From Gottschalkia acidurici 9a (GTDB lineage: Bacteria > Bacillota > Clostridia > Tissierellales > Gottschalkiaceae): a DNA stretch of 64,000 nt. How positions within the stretch are numbered: position 1 is the stretch's first letter; each line of letters opens with the position of its first letter. Shown here piece after piece: positions 16,300 to 24,639 of this stretch. Both the position numbers and the translations under genes were made by a program. The notes under the pieces were generated by a model, which worked only from the letters and a program-made list of their open reading frames with translations, searched no databases and had not been told where the DNA came from. Where the stretch lies: positions 803,115 through 867,114 of the forward strand of contig NC_018664.1 in NCBI RefSeq assembly GCF_000299355.1, in the 5' to 3' direction.

Positions 16300-16337
16300 T
16301 CCAAGGATAAATACTAGTGTCCTTGGACTTTTATTTT
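16300..16337 (+). terminator. Terminator of the pilMNO unit
   Basis: TCCAAGGA (16300-16307) pairs with TCCTTGGA (16320-16327), followed by CTTTTATTTT. Confidence 0.8.
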
Positions 16338-16416
16338 AATAGTAACAATATGATCATTGCTTAAATATAATATAGCAATAAAAAATATAAATATTTAAAA
16401 GAAAGAAGGTGTCATA

Positions 16417-16536
16417 ATGGGTTGCGGAGGATGTGAGTGTTTTGATTGGGGATGGGTTTGGTGTCTACTTACACTTCTAATACTACTATGTGTGATTGCA
16501 CCACTCATTGAATGCTTCTGTGGTTTCGGAAAATAG
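16417..16536 (+). CDS. Small cysteine-rich membrane protein (39 aa)
   Basis: A 39-residue ORF behind GAAGGTG. It opens MGCGGCECFDWGWVWC, has one hydrophobic segment (about residues 17-31), and ends LIECFCGFGK. Seven cysteines flank the membrane segment on both sides. It was too short to be an obvious gene, but the RBS, composition and clean intergenic setting support it. I do not recognise the family. Metal binding, disulfide formation or a sporulation role are possible, but none is shown. The HMA-like gene follows 58 nt later. Confidence 0.55.
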   Translation: MGCGGCECFDWGWVWCLLTLLILLCVIAPLIECFCGFGK

Positions 16537-16594
16537 TTTTATTTTGTTTATAATTTTCATCTATAGTGTCAATACTATAGATGGAGGTGATTTC

Positions 16595-16816
16595 ATGAAC
16601 ATGAAAGCTAATAAGTATAAATTAAGCAGCTCACTTAAAAATTCATCTGATTTTAATTCACAGTCAGAGTCTATACACAGCTCGATAAGAAGTATTGATG
16701 GAGTAAATGCTGTTAGAATAGATTCTGATGCAAACACAGTAACGGTTGATTATGATGCGGGAAAGGTATCTTCATCAGAAATTGAACAAAAATTAAAAGA
16801 AGGAAACTTCATTTAA
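16595..16816 (+). CDS. HMA-like domain protein lacking the CxxC motif
   Basis: A 73-residue protein with the ferredoxin-like fold pattern of heavy-metal-associated domains: SIRSIDGVNAVRIDSDANTVTVDYD, then EIEQKLKEGNF. The metal-binding MxCxxC loop is missing; the equivalent stretch reads SDFNSQSESIHSSI, with no cysteine at all. The start at 16595 is set by GGAGGTG 6 nt upstream. It probably does not bind copper or mercury in the usual way. It follows the cysteine-rich small protein. Confidence 0.75.
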   Translation: MNMKANKYKLSSSLKNSSDFNSQSESIHSSIRSIDGVNAVRIDSDANTVTVDYDAGKVSSSEIEQKLKEGNFI

Positions 16817-16870
16817 AAAGTAAGCCTGATGTCTAAGGATTAAATCCTAGATATCAGGCTTACTTTTTTT
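16815..16870. terminator. Bidirectional terminator
   Basis: AAAAAGTAAGCCTGAT / ATCAGGCTTACTTTTT arms with an inner AGGAT-ATCCT stem; T tracts on both strands. It lies between the HMA-like gene and glutaredoxin. Confidence 0.88.
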
Positions 16871-16872
16871 AA

Positions 16873-17127
16873 TTATAGTCCAAGAGTAGTAACTAAATCA
16901 CCAGATGACTCTAATGCAGCTAGATCATCGAATCCACCAATAAACTTATCATCAATGAAGATCTGAGGTACAGTTCTAGAACCAGATTTTTCTTTAGCTA
17001 CTTTGAAAGTATCTTCATCGTTAGTTACATCTACTTCTGTAAAGTCAGCCCCTTTTCGTTTTAGCATAGCAGACGCCATTTTACAATATGGACAATAATT
17101 CTTAGTATATATAACAATTTTTTTCAT
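16873..17127 (-). CDS. Glutaredoxin
   Basis: An 84-residue GrxC-type glutaredoxin with active site CPYC (Cys12, Cys15), cis-proline segment RTVPQIFIDD, and GGFDDLAAL, the glutathione-binding part. The upstream ATG at 17136 lies directly against the RBS (AAAGG), so the ATG at 17127 (MKKIVIYTKN) is the better start. The role is thiol-disulfide reduction in the cytoplasm. It is monocistronic and convergent with the HMA-like gene. Confidence 0.9.
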   Translation of the reverse strand: MKKIVIYTKNYCPYCKMASAMLKRKGADFTEVDVTNDEDTFKVAKEKSGSRTVPQIFIDDKFIGGFDDLAALESSGDLVTTLGL

Positions 17128-17270
17128 ATAGTTCATCCTTTCATTAAATAAAATTAGAATATATATAATATTATATTATGATTATAACTTATTATCATCA
17201 AAAAAAGAGTCAAGGTAACTTAATTTGTTATAGTTTAAATTATCACATAGACTCTAGAACGATATATGGA

Positions 17271-17477
17271 CTATTTACCTAACATTACAGCAGAAGCTTT
17301 AATTATAGCTGTAACTTCATCTCCAACTTTAATGTCTAAATTTTCTACTGAACTTTTAGTAATTATACTAACTATAGTTTGACCATTTCCAAGATCTAAT
17401 TCTACCTCTGAGTTTACTGAACCTTCATTAATGTTTAAAACTTTACCTTTGAGTTGATTTCTTGCACTAATTTTCAT
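17271..17477 (-). CDS. Molybdopterin/molybdate-binding protein (Mop, single TOBE domain)
   Basis: A 68-residue protein consisting of one TOBE/Mop domain: MKISARNQLKGKVLNINEG, then VELDLGNGQTIVSIIT, then VGDEVTAIIKASAVMLGK. Such proteins form hexamers that bind molybdate or tungstate and act as intracellular stores. No molybdate transport or molybdoenzyme gene is next to it here. The family call is secure. Confidence 0.9.
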   Translation of the reverse strand: MKISARNQLKGKVLNINEGSVNSEVELDLGNGQTIVSIITKSSVENLDIKVGDEVTAIIKASAVMLGK

Positions 17478-17638
17478 GTAGAAGTCTCTCCCAACTTTAC
17501 TAATTTGTTTAAAATAATGGTATCTTGTTATGAATTATACCCATATATATAAAAATAAAACAATATTACAAAAAATGAGACAATATGTACAATGTTTATT
17601 TAAAAAAATATATATTTTACAAAAAGTTAATAAGTATT

Positions 17639-17664
17639 TAACAAAAAAAATATAAAGCCGATAA
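17639..17664 (+). promoter_or_regulatory. Sigma-D (sigma-28)-like promoter for the chemoreceptor
   Basis: The GCCGATAA box at 17657-17664 is identical to the flagellar/chemotaxis sigma -10 consensus. TAAC (17639-17642), 14 nt upstream, is close to the TAAA -35. It lies 48 nt before the mcp start. Confidence 0.7.
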
Positions 17665-17711
17665 TATATCGTAGAAGTATGATAAAAAATGAAAAAAGAA
17701 AGGGGAAAAAC

Positions 17712-19787
17712 ATGAGGAAAATTAGTACAAAAATTATAGCAGCAGTTCTAACTTGCTCCATAATTATGTCAATGATAGTTGGAATTACTAGTATATTAAG
17801 GAGTATGAGTGTAATAGATAAAGAATCCAGAGCAAATATACTAGAAAAGAGTATATCATATTCCAGAAAGTTTGATGAAGATATGACTATATATGAAACT
17901 TCATTGTTAAACTTAAAACAGTTTATGGATAGTACAATGGATACTACAAGACTTTATGAAGAGGGATATTTAGAAGACTATAGTGCGAATCTTTTAGGTC
18001 CTATAATAAAAAAAATTACTGAGGAAACGAAAGACTGCCTCGGAACATACATAGCTATAGATCCTAAAATTACTGGTAAAACAGAAGGAGTTTGGTATTC
18101 TGGAGACGGAAAGGGAAATGCTGAATACGCTCCAAACACAGAAGTATCTGGAATAGATCCAAGTGATCCCGATGTAGCGTGGTTTTATAATGCAATTAAC
18201 CTTGACGAACCTTCTTGGGGAGATCCCTACGAAGATCTAGGTCAATATAAAATGAGTTATACTATACCTATTAAGATAAATGGGGAATCTATAGGGTTTA
18301 TTGGAATAGATTTAAGTATAGAGGGGTTAAAAAAGCAAGTAGGAGATATAAAGACATATGATAATGGATATGCTTTTCTACTTAATAAAGACTACTCATA
18401 TTTAGTTCACCCTACCTTAGGTAATGATAGTAATTTAAAAACTGTTGAGGGTGGAAAGCTCAAATATGTAGTTGAGGCAATTGAGGCAAATGGATCAGGG
18501 GTAGTAGATAGTGAATTTGGTGGAGATGCAAGAACATTAGCTTTTTCAAAGTTACGTGATGGAAGAGTATTCTTTTTAACAGCATCAAAAAGTGAGATAT
18601 TTAAAGATATGTATAATACTATATATATTATTTTAGGTACAATTATTGTAACAGGTATACTGTCAGTATTTATTGCTTTATACTTAGGTAAAAGAATATC
18701 TAATCCTATAATATATGCAACGAATACACTGGATAGGCTTTCTAAGCTAGATTTAACGGAGTCAGAAGACAATAATAAAATTGAAACCTTAGTGAATAGA
18801 AAAGATGAGATAGGAATTATTTTTAGAGCAATATCTACATTAAAAGAAGAGTTAAGAAACATTATAATAGCAATAGAAGATACCACGGAGAATGTAGTCG
18901 ACAATACAGATAGTTTAATGGTAGCTACCAGAGAAACTAGTATGTCTATAGGAGAAGTAACAAAAACTGTAGAAGAATTAGCAAATGCTGCTATGGAGCA
19001 AGCATCAGATACAGAAGAAGGATCAAGCAGACTAAGAAGGTTATCTGATGGAATAAGATCAGCAGTAGAAAATGGACACATAGTAGTAAATGGGGCTGTT
19101 GAAGCTCAAAAAATAAATGAAGAAGGTATAAAGTCGATAAATAGCATGGTAGATACATTTGACATTGTAAATAACACCTCGGATACTTTAGCTAAAAATG
19201 TTGATTCGTTACTAGATAAATCTCAATCTATAGGAAATATATTAAATACGATAGTAGATATATCTGAGCAAACAAATCTACTGGCATTAAATGCAGCTAT
19301 AGAAGCAGCTAGAGCAGGTGAAGCTGGTAGAGGATTTGCAGTTGTTGCAGATGAAATAAGAAAATTATCTGAGGAAACAGGGCAAGCTACTGGAAATATA
19401 GGAGAGATATTAAGTGTTATACAAGATGAAGTTGGAACTACAAAACAAAATATGGATATGTCAGAAGAAGCACTTACTAATGCAAATCAATCATTAGTTG
19501 AATCTAAGCAAGCTTTCGAAAATATTTTTTCAGTAGTATCACAATCTATAGACTCGATAAATGAATTAGAAGAAAAATTAAAAATAGTAGATGAAGATAA
19601 AGAAGAAGCTTTATTATCAATGCAAAATATATCAGCCATATCTCAAGAATCAGCAGCATCCACGGAAGAACTGTCAGCATCTATGGAGGAACAGTCTGCA
19701 GCTATGGAAACAATATCTGGTAATACAGACAGGCTAGCTGAAGTAATAGGAAGTTTAAATGAGTTAGTTAATAGATTTAAGATATAG
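17712..19787 (+). CDS. Methyl-accepting chemotaxis protein, dCache type
   Basis: Transmembrane chemoreceptor. Transmembrane segments lie at about residues 7-30 and 300-325. The extracellular part is a dCache_1 domain ([44 protein letters not shown]). HAMP follows, then a long signalling helix with the hairpin tip [34 protein letters not shown]. Acidic/aromatic ligand-pocket residues resemble amino-acid-sensing dCache domains, but the ligand is not known. The start at 17712 follows AAAGGGG. The sigma-D-like promoter ties it to motility. Confidence 0.92.
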   Translation: MRKISTKIIAAVLTCSIIMSMIVGITSILRSMSVIDKESRANILEKSISYSRKFDEDMTIYETSLLNLKQFMDSTMDTTRLYEEGYLEDYSANLLGPIIKKITEETKDCLGTYIAIDPKITGKTEGVWYSGDGKGNAEYAPNTEVSGIDPSDPDVAWFYNAINLDEPSWGDPYEDLGQYKMSYTIPIKINGESIGFIGIDLSIEGLKKQVGDIKTYDNGYAFLLNKDYSYLVHPTLGNDSNLKTVEGGKLKYVVEAIEANGSGVVDSEFGGDARTLAFSKLRDGRVFFLTASKSEIFKDMYNTIYIILGTIIVTGILSVFIALYLGKRISNPIIYATNTLDRLSKLDLTESEDNNKIETLVNRKDEIGIIFRAISTLKEELRNIIIAIEDTTENVVDNTDSLMVATRETSMSIGEVTKTVEELANAAMEQASDTEEGSSRLRRLSDGIRSAVENGHIVVNGAVEAQKINEEGIKSINSMVDTFDIVNNTSDTLAKNVDSLLDKSQSIGNILNTIVDISEQTNLLALNAAIEAARAGEAGRGFAVVADEIRKLSEETGQATGNIGEILSVIQDEVGTTKQNMDMSEEALTNANQSLVESKQAFENIFSVVSQSIDSINELEEKLKIVDEDKEEALLSMQNISAISQESAASTEELSASMEEQSAAMETISGNTDRLAEVIGSLNELVNRFKI

Positions 19788-19792
19788 TTAAA

Positions 19793-19828
19793 AAATGTCT
19801 ACATTATTTAAATGTAGACATTTTTTTG
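19793..19828 (+). terminator. Terminator after the chemoreceptor gene
   Basis: AAATGTCTACATT / AATGTAGACATTT stem, then TTTT. Confidence 0.85.
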
Positions 19829-19897
19829 CTTGGAATATTGATATATCTAAATATTGTGATATAATAATATTTAAACAAATAGTAGGAGGAAGATATA

Positions 19898-20089
19898 ATG
19901 TTAAAAGCTCAGGTATTAAAGAAACTTTGTGTTGGTTGTGGAACATGTGTAAAGGCTTGCCCTATGAAAGCAATAAAAATAGTAGATGGAATATTTGCAG
20001 AAGTAAATCAAGATAAATGTGTAGGATGTTCAAAATGTGAAAGAGAGTGCCCAGCGTCTATAATAGAAATTGTAGAAAAGGAGAGATAA
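19898..20089 (+). CDS. 2[4Fe-4S] ferredoxin-type protein
   Basis: A 63-residue ferredoxin with two cluster motifs, CVGCGTCVKACP and CVGCSKCERECP, each supplying four cysteines, so two [4Fe-4S] clusters are expected. It is a low-potential electron carrier. The stop lies 6 nt before the polyferredoxin start, so the two are almost certainly co-transcribed and may form one electron-transfer unit. RBS GGAGGA. Confidence 0.92.
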   Translation: MLKAQVLKKLCVGCGTCVKACPMKAIKIVDGIFAEVNQDKCVGCSKCERECPASIIEIVEKER

Positions 20090-20095
20090 ATTAAA

Positions 20096-20689
20096 ATGGT
20101 TGAGAGAAAGAAAAAGTCTTGGTATGATTATCTATATATAGCAACAGCAACATATTTAATATTAGGTATGTTTAATATACTTTTTGCTTGGCTTGGAATG
20201 ATATGTTTTGCTGTTCCACTAATTATTTCTTTAACTGGTGGGGGAAAAAACTACTGCAATATTTATTGTGGAAGAGGACAATTATTACATCTTTTAGGTA
20301 ATAAATTCAAACTATCTAGAAATAAACATATGCCTAAATTTATGAGGTCGAATATATTTAGGTATGGATTTTTAGTATTTTTTCTAACTATGTTTTTAAT
20401 TATGCTTTTTAATACTTATCTAGTATTCGCGGGAGCTAACGAATTGAGAGAAGTAATAACTATACTTTGGACATGGAAGCTTCCTTGGCAATGGGTGAAT
20501 ACTAGCTTTGTATCTCCCTGGATAGCTCAATTTGCATTTGGATTTTATAGTATAATGTTAACGTCAACTATACTAGGTATAGTAACTATGATTCTATATA
20601 AACCTCGTTCATGGTGTGTATATTGTCCTATGGGAACTATGACTCAAGGCATTTCTATTTTAAAAAAGAAAGTTAAAGAAAATAATTAA
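20096..20689 (+). CDS. Membrane 4Fe-4S polyferredoxin (NapH/NosR-like)
   Basis: A 197-residue membrane protein with four hydrophobic segments (about 15-45, 90-115, 145-175 region) and cysteine half-motifs NYCNIYCGRGQ (about residue 55) and WCVYCPMGTM (about 178). It shares layout and motifs with the product of 6385-6858, including MRSNIFRYG after the first motif, so the two are paralogues. Coupled to the upstream ferredoxin, it may pass electrons between cytoplasmic ferredoxin and a membrane acceptor; the acceptor is unknown. Confidence 0.82.
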   Translation: MVERKKKSWYDYLYIATATYLILGMFNILFAWLGMICFAVPLIISLTGGGKNYCNIYCGRGQLLHLLGNKFKLSRNKHMPKFMRSNIFRYGFLVFFLTMFLIMLFNTYLVFAGANELREVITILWTWKLPWQWVNTSFVSPWIAQFAFGFYSIMLTSTILGIVTMILYKPRSWCVYCPMGTMTQGISILKKKVKENN

Positions 20690-20808
20690 AAGTAGAAAAA
20701 ACTAGGTAACATATTAAAAATAAAGTTTCTTGACTTATAGTATAACTTAATAAATATTAGTTAGAATAAGTTATGTAGATATTAATTGTTAACGTCAGGA
20801 GTGATGAA

Positions 20809-21099
20809 ATGAAAGTAAGCAGTGTAACTAATAGTGAATTAAAAGCAAAAATGAAGATAAATAGTGTTAATATACTAGATGTTAGAAAACCTGAACAATT
20901 TAAGGAAAATCATATAAAGGATGCAATATCAATTCCTTTAGAACAATTAGAAGAAAATTTAGATAAATTAAATAAAAAAGATGAAATAAATATAATATGT
21001 ACTACAGGAAAAAGAGCTACTATGGCTAGTGACATATTGGCTAGAAATGGGTTTGAGAATATATCTGTAGTTTTACCAGGTATGAAAAGCTGGGAGTAA
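20809..21099 (+). CDS. Rhodanese-like sulfurtransferase
   Basis: A 96-residue single rhodanese domain. ILDVRKPEQFKENHI is the conserved CH2A-type motif, and the active-site loop IICTTGKRA holds the persulfide-forming Cys64. Six-residue active loops of this kind transfer sulfane sulfur. Its closeness to the ferredoxin/polyferredoxin pair (120-nt gap) suggests a role in sulfur redox metabolism, but it has its own RBS and leader and may be transcribed separately. Confidence 0.88.
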   Translation: MKVSSVTNSELKAKMKINSVNILDVRKPEQFKENHIKDAISIPLEQLEENLDKLNKKDEINIICTTGKRATMASDILARNGFENISVVLPGMKSWE

Positions 21100-21140
21100 A
21101 AATAGATATTTATTTCCATATATATCTTTAGAAAAAGTAA

Positions 21141-21197
21141 AAATAAATGCATTGACTGATATGTTTTATTAAATATCAGTCAATGCATTTATTTTTG
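21141..21197. terminator. Strong terminator after the rhodanese gene
   Basis: A 22-bp stem AAATAAATGCATTGACTGATAT with its complement at 21173-21194, followed by TTT. Confidence 0.88.
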
Positions 21198-21404
21198 TGA
21201 AAATGTAAGTAATTTTCCTATAAAATCAATCTTATAAATATGTAGATACGATATAGTTCAAAATAATTAATAAAAATTAATCGACATCATAGACAGATAC
21301 AAGTATACTATTATAGACATGAATTATTATTAAAAACTTTGAATTAGCACATTTATCCATTGTTATATTATAAAAGTTTATCAGCTATGTTGGGAGGGGA
21401 AAAA

Positions 21405-23003
21405 TTGGGTAAAGATTCTTTTTTAAGAGGTGCATTTATATTAGGTTTGGCTGGTATAATGGTCAACGTGTTAGGAGCATTCTTTAGGATACCACTAGGT
21501 AATATAATAGGATCAGAAGGTATGGGATACTATCAAACCTCATTTCCAATATATATACTATTGGTTACTATTTCAGCGTCTGGGTTTCCAACTGCTATTT
21601 CAAAGGTTGTGTCTGAGAAGTTAGCACTTGAAGACAGCAAAGGAGCTTATAAAGTATTTAAGGTATCTTTTATAGCTTTAATTATAACTGGAATAGTATC
21701 GTTTATAATATTATTCTTTGGGGCTAGCTTTATAGTAAATAATATAATAAAAAGTCCAAAAGCATATTATAGTATGCTTGCTATATCACCAGCACTTTTA
21801 TTTATCCCAATAATGTCTGCTTTTAGAGGCTATTTTCAAGGAAGACAAGAGATGTCACCTACGGCTGTGTCTCAGATAATGGAGCAATTGGGGAGAGTTG
21901 GACTCGGACTTTACTTAGCATTTATACTCTTATCAAGAGGAACAGAGTATGCAGCAGCGGGAGCTTCATTCGGTGGAACCGCTGGCGCTATATTTGGAAC
22001 ACTATATATTGGGTTTATTTATCTTAAAAATAAGAATTCTATAAAAGATGAAATAGAGAATAGTAAGAACTTTAAAGAAGAAAGTACTAGTGAAATAATA
22101 AAAAAGCTTTTATCAATAGCTATTCCAATAACTATAGGAACATCGATACTTCCTATAATGAATGTAGTTGATGCAAGTATGGTAGTGAGAAGACTTCAAA
22201 GTATTGGATTTTCATACGAACAGTCTAATAGTCTATTTGGACAGTTAACAGGAATGGCAGGAACTCTTATAAACTTTCCACAAGTTTTAACTATGTCTAT
22301 AGCTATGAGTTTAGTTCCAGTAATATCACATTTTCATACTATTAAAGATATAGATAGCTTAAAACATAATACGAAGTTAGGAATAAGAACATCAATATTA
22401 ATAGGTCTTCCAGCTTCATTTGGACTAGCTTCTTTATCTACTCCTATAATAAAGCTGCTATATCCAAAAGAGCCGAGTTCTGTAGGAGAAATATTATTAT
22501 ATCTTTCAATGAGTGTTATACTGCTTGGTCTTATTCAGTCTACTACTGCTATCCTTCAAGGTATAGAGAAAGCAAATATACCTGTAATAAATATAGCAAT
22601 AGGTTTAGTATTTAAAATAGCTATAAATTATACATTGGTAGGAGTTTCATACTTTAATGTGAAAGGAGCAGCACTTGGAAATATAGGAGCATATATAGTA
22701 ATTGTTATTTTAAACTTTTATCATATAAAGAAAATTTTAAATATAAAGTTTGAATTTACTCACTATATAGCAAAACCTTTGCTATCCTCACTCATAATGA
22801 GCATAATAGTTGTTACTTCTTATAAGTTATCTCTAAGCTTATTTGGAAATTCTATGTCTTGTCTAGTATCTATTGGGATTGGAACATTAGTATATGGTGC
22901 GAGCATTCTTTTGACAGGCGGAATAAGTGAGGGAGAAATATTAATTATGCCAAAAGGACAAAAAATAGCTGCTTTTTTAAAAAAATATAAAATACTTAGA
23001 TAG
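21405..23003 (+). CDS. SpoVB-like polysaccharide/lipid flippase (MOP superfamily)
   Basis: Polytopic MOP-superfamily exporter with about 14 membrane segments, of the stage V sporulation protein B/MurJ-like type that flips peptidoglycan precursors during cortex formation. Family marks are GAFFRIPLGNIIGSEGMGYYQ near the start, AFRGYFQGRQEMSPTAVSQI, and VVDASMVVRRLQ. The TTG start at 21405 sits 5 nt after GGGAGGGG and gives 532 residues; an earlier in-frame TTG lacks an RBS. Other SpoVB-like paralogues exist in clostridia, so the exact sporulation role is inferred. Confidence 0.85.
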   Translation: MGKDSFLRGAFILGLAGIMVNVLGAFFRIPLGNIIGSEGMGYYQTSFPIYILLVTISASGFPTAISKVVSEKLALEDSKGAYKVFKVSFIALIITGIVSFIILFFGASFIVNNIIKSPKAYYSMLAISPALLFIPIMSAFRGYFQGRQEMSPTAVSQIMEQLGRVGLGLYLAFILLSRGTEYAAAGASFGGTAGAIFGTLYIGFIYLKNKNSIKDEIENSKNFKEESTSEIIKKLLSIAIPITIGTSILPIMNVVDASMVVRRLQSIGFSYEQSNSLFGQLTGMAGTLINFPQVLTMSIAMSLVPVISHFHTIKDIDSLKHNTKLGIRTSILIGLPASFGLASLSTPIIKLLYPKEPSSVGEILLYLSMSVILLGLIQSTTAILQGIEKANIPVINIAIGLVFKIAINYTLVGVSYFNVKGAALGNIGAYIVIVILNFYHIKKILNIKFEFTHYIAKPLLSSLIMSIIVVTSYKLSLSLFGNSMSCLVSIGIGTLVYGASILLTGGISEGEILIMPKGQKIAAFLKKYKILR

Positions 23004-23122
23004 CATTATTAATTAATTAATTAATTTATTACTTATATTAGAAAAGGATTCTATAGGAGTTTTGGAAAAAAGAAATAAACAGGATTATAGTAATTAATAT
23101 ACTTAGACTTTCAAAATTAATG

Positions 23123-23166
23123 AATAAGGTAGAAAATATTATAATATTTTCTACCTTATTTTTATT
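23123..23166. terminator. Convergent bidirectional terminator
   Basis: AATAAGGTAGAAAATATT / AATATTTTCTACCTTATT with T runs on both strands, between spoVB-like and bclA-like genes. Confidence 0.88.
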
Positions 23167-23178
23167 ACTTAAAAATGC

Positions 23179-24489
23179 TTAAGCTAGACGTATAATACTC
23201 AGACCGGCCCCAGCACCACCCTGTAATGTTGCAGCTCCTAGTAGACCGAAAAGTTGCAATGATACAGTATCACCAGCATTTAAATTTATAATAGCACTTG
23301 CAGAAAAGCTGGAAACAGATAAGACTGGATTTCGTGTTAAGGCCGTTATAGGCGAACCATTAACGATTATCCTACTTCCTAACAATAGTGCTACTGTAGT
23401 ATTCACATCATAACTTACACTGTAAAGTCCTGTTACAGGAACGGTAAATACAGTATTAGCACCATTTACAGTGAAACCATCTAAATTTTGAGAGTCAGGT
23501 AATGGAACTAAAGTTCCTCCCAATACCACTGCTATTACAGTTCCACTACTATTACCAGCAAACATAGAATTACTTGTAACTGCAGGTCCAGTAGGTCCAG
23601 TAGCTCCGGTTGGTCCAGTAGGTCCAGTAGCACCGTTAGCCCCAGTAGGTCCAGTAGCCCCAGTAGGTCCAGTAGCTCCGTCAGCCCCAGTAGGTCCAGT
23701 CGGCCCAATTAGTCCATTAGCGCCAGTAGGTCCAGTAGCCCCAGTAGCGCCAGTAGGTCCAGTAGCGCCATCAGCTCCAGTAGCTCCAGTAGCGCCAGTA
23801 GGTCCAGTAGCTCCGTCAGCCCCAGTAGCTCCAGTAGGTCCAATTAGTCCATTAGCGCCAGTAGGTCCAGTAGCCCCAGTAGCGCCAGTAGGTCCAGTAA
23901 CACCATTAGCGCCAGTAGGCCCAGTAGCTCCAGTAGGCCCAGTAGCTCCATCAGCTCCAGTAGGTCCAGTAGGGCCAATTGGTCCAGTAGCACCAGTTAT
24001 TCCTAACCCAGTTGGCCCAGTAGGTCCAGTCGGGCCAGTGGGTCCAATTATCCCTGCTCCAGTAGGTCCAGTAGCTCCAGTTGGTCCAATTGGTCCAATA
24101 AGTCCAGTAGCTCCGGTCGGCCCAGTAGGTCCAATTATTCCTGCTCCGGTAGGTCCAGTGGCTCCAGTTGGTCCAATTGGTCCAATAAGTCCAGTAGCTC
24201 CAGTCGGCCCAGTAGGTCCAATTATTCCTGATCCAGTAGGTCCAGTCGGTCCAGTAGGTCCAATTATTCCTGATCCAGTAGGTCCGGTAGGCCCAGTAGG
24301 TCCGATTAATCCTGCCCCAGTTGCCCCAGTAGCTCCAGTAGCTCCAGTGGGTCCAGTAGGTCCAGTCGACCCAGTAGGTCCGATAGGAACTGGAGGACAT
24401 ATGAAACCGTCATCATAAGGTATACAATTACAATTGCAATTGCAATTACAACTACAATTTGTTTGATATCTATTACACCTTGAGCTCAT
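23179..24489 (-). CDS. BclA-like collagen-repeat exosporium glycoprotein
   Basis: Spore-surface filament protein. The N-terminus (1 to about 36) is cysteine-rich ([11 protein letters not shown]). Next come about 88 collagen-type Gly-X-Thr/Gly-X-Y triplets (about 37-302), mostly GPT and GAT, whose threonines are the usual O-glycosylation sites. The C-terminal 134 residues have the C1q/TNF-like trimerising fold of BclA proteins ([15 protein letters not shown]...[14 protein letters not shown]). Tandem DNA repeats lie in the collagen part. RBS GGGGGG precedes the ATG. The divergent glycosyltransferase at 27003 is a likely modifier, as sgtA is beside bclA3 in C. difficile. Confidence 0.9.
   Translation of the reverse strand: MSSRCNRYQTNCSCNCNCNCNCIPYDDGFICPPVPIGPTGSTGPTGPTGATGATGATGAGLIGPTGPTGPTGSGIIGPTGPTGPTGSGIIGPTGPTGATGLIGPIGPTGATGPTGAGIIGPTGPTGATGLIGPIGPTGATGPTGAGIIGPTGPTGPTGPTGLGITGATGPIGPTGPTGADGATGPTGATGPTGANGVTGPTGATGATGPTGANGLIGPTGATGADGATGPTGATGATGADGATGPTGATGATGPTGANGLIGPTGPTGADGATGPTGATGPTGANGATGPTGPTGATGPTGPAVTSNSMFAGNSSGTVIAVVLGGTLVPLPDSQNLDGFTVNGANTVFTVPVTGLYSVSYDVNTTVALLLGSRIIVNGSPITALTRNPVLSVSSFSASAIINLNAGDTVSLQLFGLLGAATLQGGAGAGLSIIRLA
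24044..24235 (-). repeat. Near-identical tandem repeat inside the collagen region
   Basis: Two copies of about 87 nt encode a block ending in [20 protein letters not shown], differing at only a few third positions. Shorter duplicated blocks (about 59 nt) lie at about 23700 and 23840. They make length change by slipped pairing likely. Confidence 0.75.
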
Positions 24490-24639
24490 GCTAATCCCCC
24501 CTTTATAAATTGTTTGTTGCTTTAAATGAAACAGTCTAAATATATATAAGTGATAGACAAATAAAATAATTTAATTAATGCTTTATGAAAGTTGCAGTTA
24601 ATCAACATACTACTTTTAGATATTAAGGATAATTCTCTT

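Noticed and set aside
18407-19081. 224-aa minus-strand ORF
   Set aside because: Antisense shadow of the chemoreceptor; composition is Ser/Ile-rich as expected from reversed coding sequence.
23600-24400. Repeats that might look like a CRISPR array
   Set aside because: Units are coding collagen triplets in one frame, without constant repeats and variable spacers.
23951-24418. Long ORFs on both strands inside the collagen gene (Gly-Pro and Trp/Tyr-Thr repeats)
   Set aside because: They are mirror products of the repeat DNA of the BclA-like gene and have no sensible start sites.
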